In this document: positions 61,847 to 64,000 of the stretch, in pieces
How positions within the stretch are numbered: the stretch's first letter is position 1
How the letters are laid out: each line of letters opens with the position of its first letter
Assembly: GCA_033064195.1 (NCBI GenBank)
Contig: JARBJD010000025.1
Coordinates: forward strand, 62,001-126,000
Source: Blattamonas nauphoetae
Lineage: Eukaryota; Preaxostyla; Oxymonadida
Direction: 5' to 3'
DNA: 64,000 nucleotides
The notes under the pieces: model-generated
What the model saw: the letters and a program-made list of their open reading frames with translations, nothing else
Databases searched by the model: none
Told to the model about the DNA's origin: nothing
Position numbers and translations under genes: made by a program

Positions 61847-63157
61847 TCATGAAAGGTTCATGCCCAGCAAGTCGTTCCATTCCATCGATCTCACAACAAT
61901 CGATCGTCCTCTTATTCCGCTTTCGTCGTTTCGCAGCTTCTCTTCAATCACATCCTCGACGCCCTCCATTCTCAACACTCGATCCACTGTCTTCCACATC
62001 TGTTGCTCGTCTCCCTTTGTATCGTTCCATTCCCGCTGGGTATTGTTCATGTGAAACAAAAAACTCCAAATTGAGTCATCCGCTTCGAAGAATGTGAGAC
62101 AACTTGGGATCGTGAGAGCGACTGGCATGTGAAGAACAAAATCCATTGTCGGTTGATAAGATGGACATATTGTGAGAAGAAGGGCAAGAAAATCCAGGAA
62201 TTCTTCTGATTGCTCACTATCGATGATCGAGAAACGGTTCACGCACAAATGCCAAATATACTTCTCCGAAGGAAAGAGAACATGCTTTAGAACCGTCCCG
62301 TGAACAGCTTGTCGTTCATCGCCATCTTCAATTCCGAGTTCTGCGAGACCATCCGGAGTTGGGAGGTGGAGAGAGTCGTTGATGCTTTTGATGAGGAAGA
62401 TGTGGATATCCACTGCTTCTGCAAAGGAATGAGATCGTGGATTGAGAGTTACGATGAGTTGAGGGATCAGATCCGCGTTGACGAGGGAAAGGACGATTTT
62501 GAGTGAACAGCGCAACATCAGAGCTCTGAGCATCACAACTGCTGCTGTTGTCATGGCCTGGCTGGGCGTGGAAATGAGCTCCAAAAAAGACTCGACGAAG
62601 ACACTCGAAGAATCATCAGAAGACGGCGCAAGACTGTCGACAAAAGCATCGGCTGTTTTCTGATTCTTTGGATTCACAGATCTCAGAAATTTCTCTGATT
62701 TAGCTTCCAGGGAGTCGTCAAGTGTACGATGGCATTTCAGAGCGGCGACGAGAGATCGATATACAACGGCTTCTGCGTCATCAGATCCAAGTGCTTCTTC
62801 GCTCCCAAACTTGATGCTCTCCAACGACGACGACAACAACAACAATGCCAGTGCGTGTCGACAGAGTAGTGTCGAGTAGCGAGAAATGTGTTTGGTCGGA
62901 TCAGTCGACGAGCGATGCAGTTCACCCTCAATCCAGCAGAGGAACGAGATGGCTGGCCATTCCAGTTCCGATTGTGCCAGCGGAGTTGTGGAGTCCATTC
63001 TGTCGTTTGGAGTGGAATGGACGGCGATCTGAAGAGAGTGACGACAGTGTTGAGAAGAGAGCTCGTTTGGAGGAGTGTTGGCGTGATGGAGTTCCTCATC
63101 GTCTGAAAAGCGATTCAACGCATGCACAGTCCAAAGAGCGAGAAATCGGGCGATCAT
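61847..63157 (-). CDS. D2: intact D-type ARM-like paralogue (436 aa)
   Basis: This complete member of the second subfamily has VVYRSLVAALKCHRTLDDSL (131-150), FVDSLAPSSDDSSSVFVES (172-190), ELISTPSQAMTTAAVVML (193-210), LVNADLIPQLIVTLNP (225-240), GLAELGIEDGDERQ (270-283), VLFPSEKYIWHLCVNRF (293-309), SYQPTMDFVLHMP (333-345), then WKTVDRVLRMEGVEDVIEE and a VVRSMEWNDLLGMNLS end. The block order matches the A type one for one (FPSEKY to LPSSQF, YQPTMDFVL to HRPTLEFVL, MEGVED to SEGFED), so A and D are paralogues. The N-terminal 115 codons also occur as the non-genic D' segment in other units, so the true start may lie further in. Function unknown. Confidence 0.8.
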   Translation of the reverse strand: MIARFLALWTVHALNRFSDDEELHHANTPPNELSSQHCRHSLQIAVHSTPNDRMDSTTPLAQSELEWPAISFLCWIEGELHRSSTDPTKHISRYSTLLCRHALALLLLSSSLESIKFGSEEALGSDDAEAVVYRSLVAALKCHRTLDDSLEAKSEKFLRSVNPKNQKTADAFVDSLAPSSDDSSSVFVESFLELISTPSQAMTTAAVVMLRALMLRCSLKIVLSLVNADLIPQLIVTLNPRSHSFAEAVDIHIFLIKSINDSLHLPTPDGLAELGIEDGDERQAVHGTVLKHVLFPSEKYIWHLCVNRFSIIDSEQSEEFLDFLALLLTICPSYQPTMDFVLHMPVALTIPSCLTFFEADDSIWSFLFHMNNTQREWNDTKGDEQQMWKTVDRVLRMEGVEDVIEEKLRNDESGIRGRSIVVRSMEWNDLLGMNLS

Positions 63158-63881
63158 TCAGCAATCCACAAGTGCCATCTGAACAGCGCCTTGTTGGCTT
63201 CTCCGATCATTCCTTTTCCGTCATTGACGATCCAACTTGGGTATTTTCCAGAATCGACATCAGAGAGGCGTTTGAGGGACCTTATGACAATCCTTTTCGC
63301 TTTGAGAAAAGAACTCGCAGTGGAACGGATGTAACCAATTGTGCAACAAGTTGTTTCATCTCTGACGATGGACCATGCAGATAAAACCTTTGGTGGACAA
63401 ACAGAGTCGTCTAGAGTTGTTTGGTTCTTCGATTTCGGAGGGTTGTTTGTGGCTCGGTTCCAGCAACGAGAGTACAGACTGAGTGGATAGTCAACTGGCT
63501 GGATGATCGGAGAAGAAATCTTGGATGTTTGTACAATGGTCAGAATGCGTGGTGTATCCTATTTCGACGAGAAAAACGAGACGTGTTTCAGCGATTGTTT
63601 GAAAGTCGAGATTGGGAAAGATAATCTGGTCACAATGCATCGTTCAGGGACGCAAGGAATTGTTTGGAGAGAGGACGGTTGACGATGTGACAGTCAAAGA
63701 CAGCCGAGTTGAGAACGACCAACCCAAAAGAGAAAGCCATTTCTGGACGATTGGAGGCCATCCCAGAATCTGTTCGTCCGCACCAGCAATCAGCGCATTC
63801 CCAACATCCGAGGAGACTCCGCAGAAACGAGTTGGAGTCATTCGAGAGGCAGCTTTGAATCATCATTCGAGATGCAATCGG
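63158..63881 (-). repeat. Inter-gene unit upstream of D2 (spacer C and block B of A16)
   Basis: 63165-63420 is spacer C, 63420-63600 variable spacer, and 63630-63866 block B (LLGCWECADCWCGRTDSGMA). Confidence 0.65.
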
Positions 63882-64000
63882 TCACAGTCTTTTCACATTC
63901 GATCCCAGCAATTGAGAGAGTTGCAGGCAATCTTTGACAAGATAGTGACCATAATATCTGCTCTTTTCGTGTATCATCTTCTGTTCGAGTGTGTCTTCGA
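63882..64000 (-). CDS. Array copy A16: 3' end of an A-type paralogue running off the window
   Basis: The visible minus-strand codons end CLQLSQLLGSNVKRL with TGA at 63884-63882, preceded by the block B-proximal sequence seen in every unit. The rest lies beyond the window. Confidence 0.7.
   Translation of the reverse strand, partial: EDTLEQKMIHEKSRYYGHYLVKDCLQLSQLLGSNVKRL

Overview
This window looks like nuclear DNA of a metamonad flagellate. The best match I can recall is an oxymonad (Preaxostyla) such as Blattamonas nauphoetae, from the large lineage-specific paralogue family with motifs like FDPNSELSFEDKS, FHRPTLEFVLASP and ALFSEGFEDTLEQ. That assignment rests on memory, not a search. The few recognisable eukaryotic genes (V-ATPase subunit a, MRP-type ABC transporter, ubiquitin protease fragment, WD40-like gene) and one clear 30-nt GT-AG intron fit a compact protist genome. 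No rRNA genes, CRISPR arrays or virus-like genes were seen.

Layout. 1-2.1 kb: a helical-repeat protein gene and the C-terminal part of V-ATPase subunit a. 2.4-12.3 kb (+ strand) and 12.5-64 kb (- strand): a tandem array of about 16 copies (A1-A16) of one ARM-like paralogue of about 360 aa, plus one complete (D2) and one partial (D1) member of a related subfamily. Each unit carries the gene, a strongly conserved 3' block of about 250 bp (block B), one of two spacer types (C or S), often a copy of the 5' end of a D gene (D'), and a leader (L). A GGGATGATC box lies 14 nt (sometimes 16) before the ATG of almost every A copy. The array changes orientation at position 12300.

The dominant feature is a stack of terminal-inverted-repeat (TIR) DNA elements, labelled E1-E14, most found by pairing their ends with target-site duplications (TSDs). 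E2 (15.7 kb, TSD TTGAGTGT) splits copy A6. It contains E3 (4.6 kb, hAT-like, itself carrying E4 and a 27-bp minisatellite) and E5 (7.9 kb), which carries a decaying MRP-type ABC transporter gene. That gene is in turn split by E6 and E7, which share 9-bp TSDs and subterminal tandem repeats (Mutator-like). E9 (9.9 kb, TSD TATGGTTC, exact 22-bp TIR) and E12 (hAT-like) split A11. E1, E8 and E14 split A3, A8 and A13. E13 lies beside A13 and has a truncated twin near D2. E10 and E11 (TA target, arms of about 0.5 kb) lie inside E9.

For the split A copies, removing the element and one TSD copy restores the reading frame. No transposase was recognised, so most elements look non-autonomous, several with host-gene cargo. 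The window therefore reads as a rapidly expanding paralogue array serving as a landing pad for nested cargo-carrying DNA transposons.
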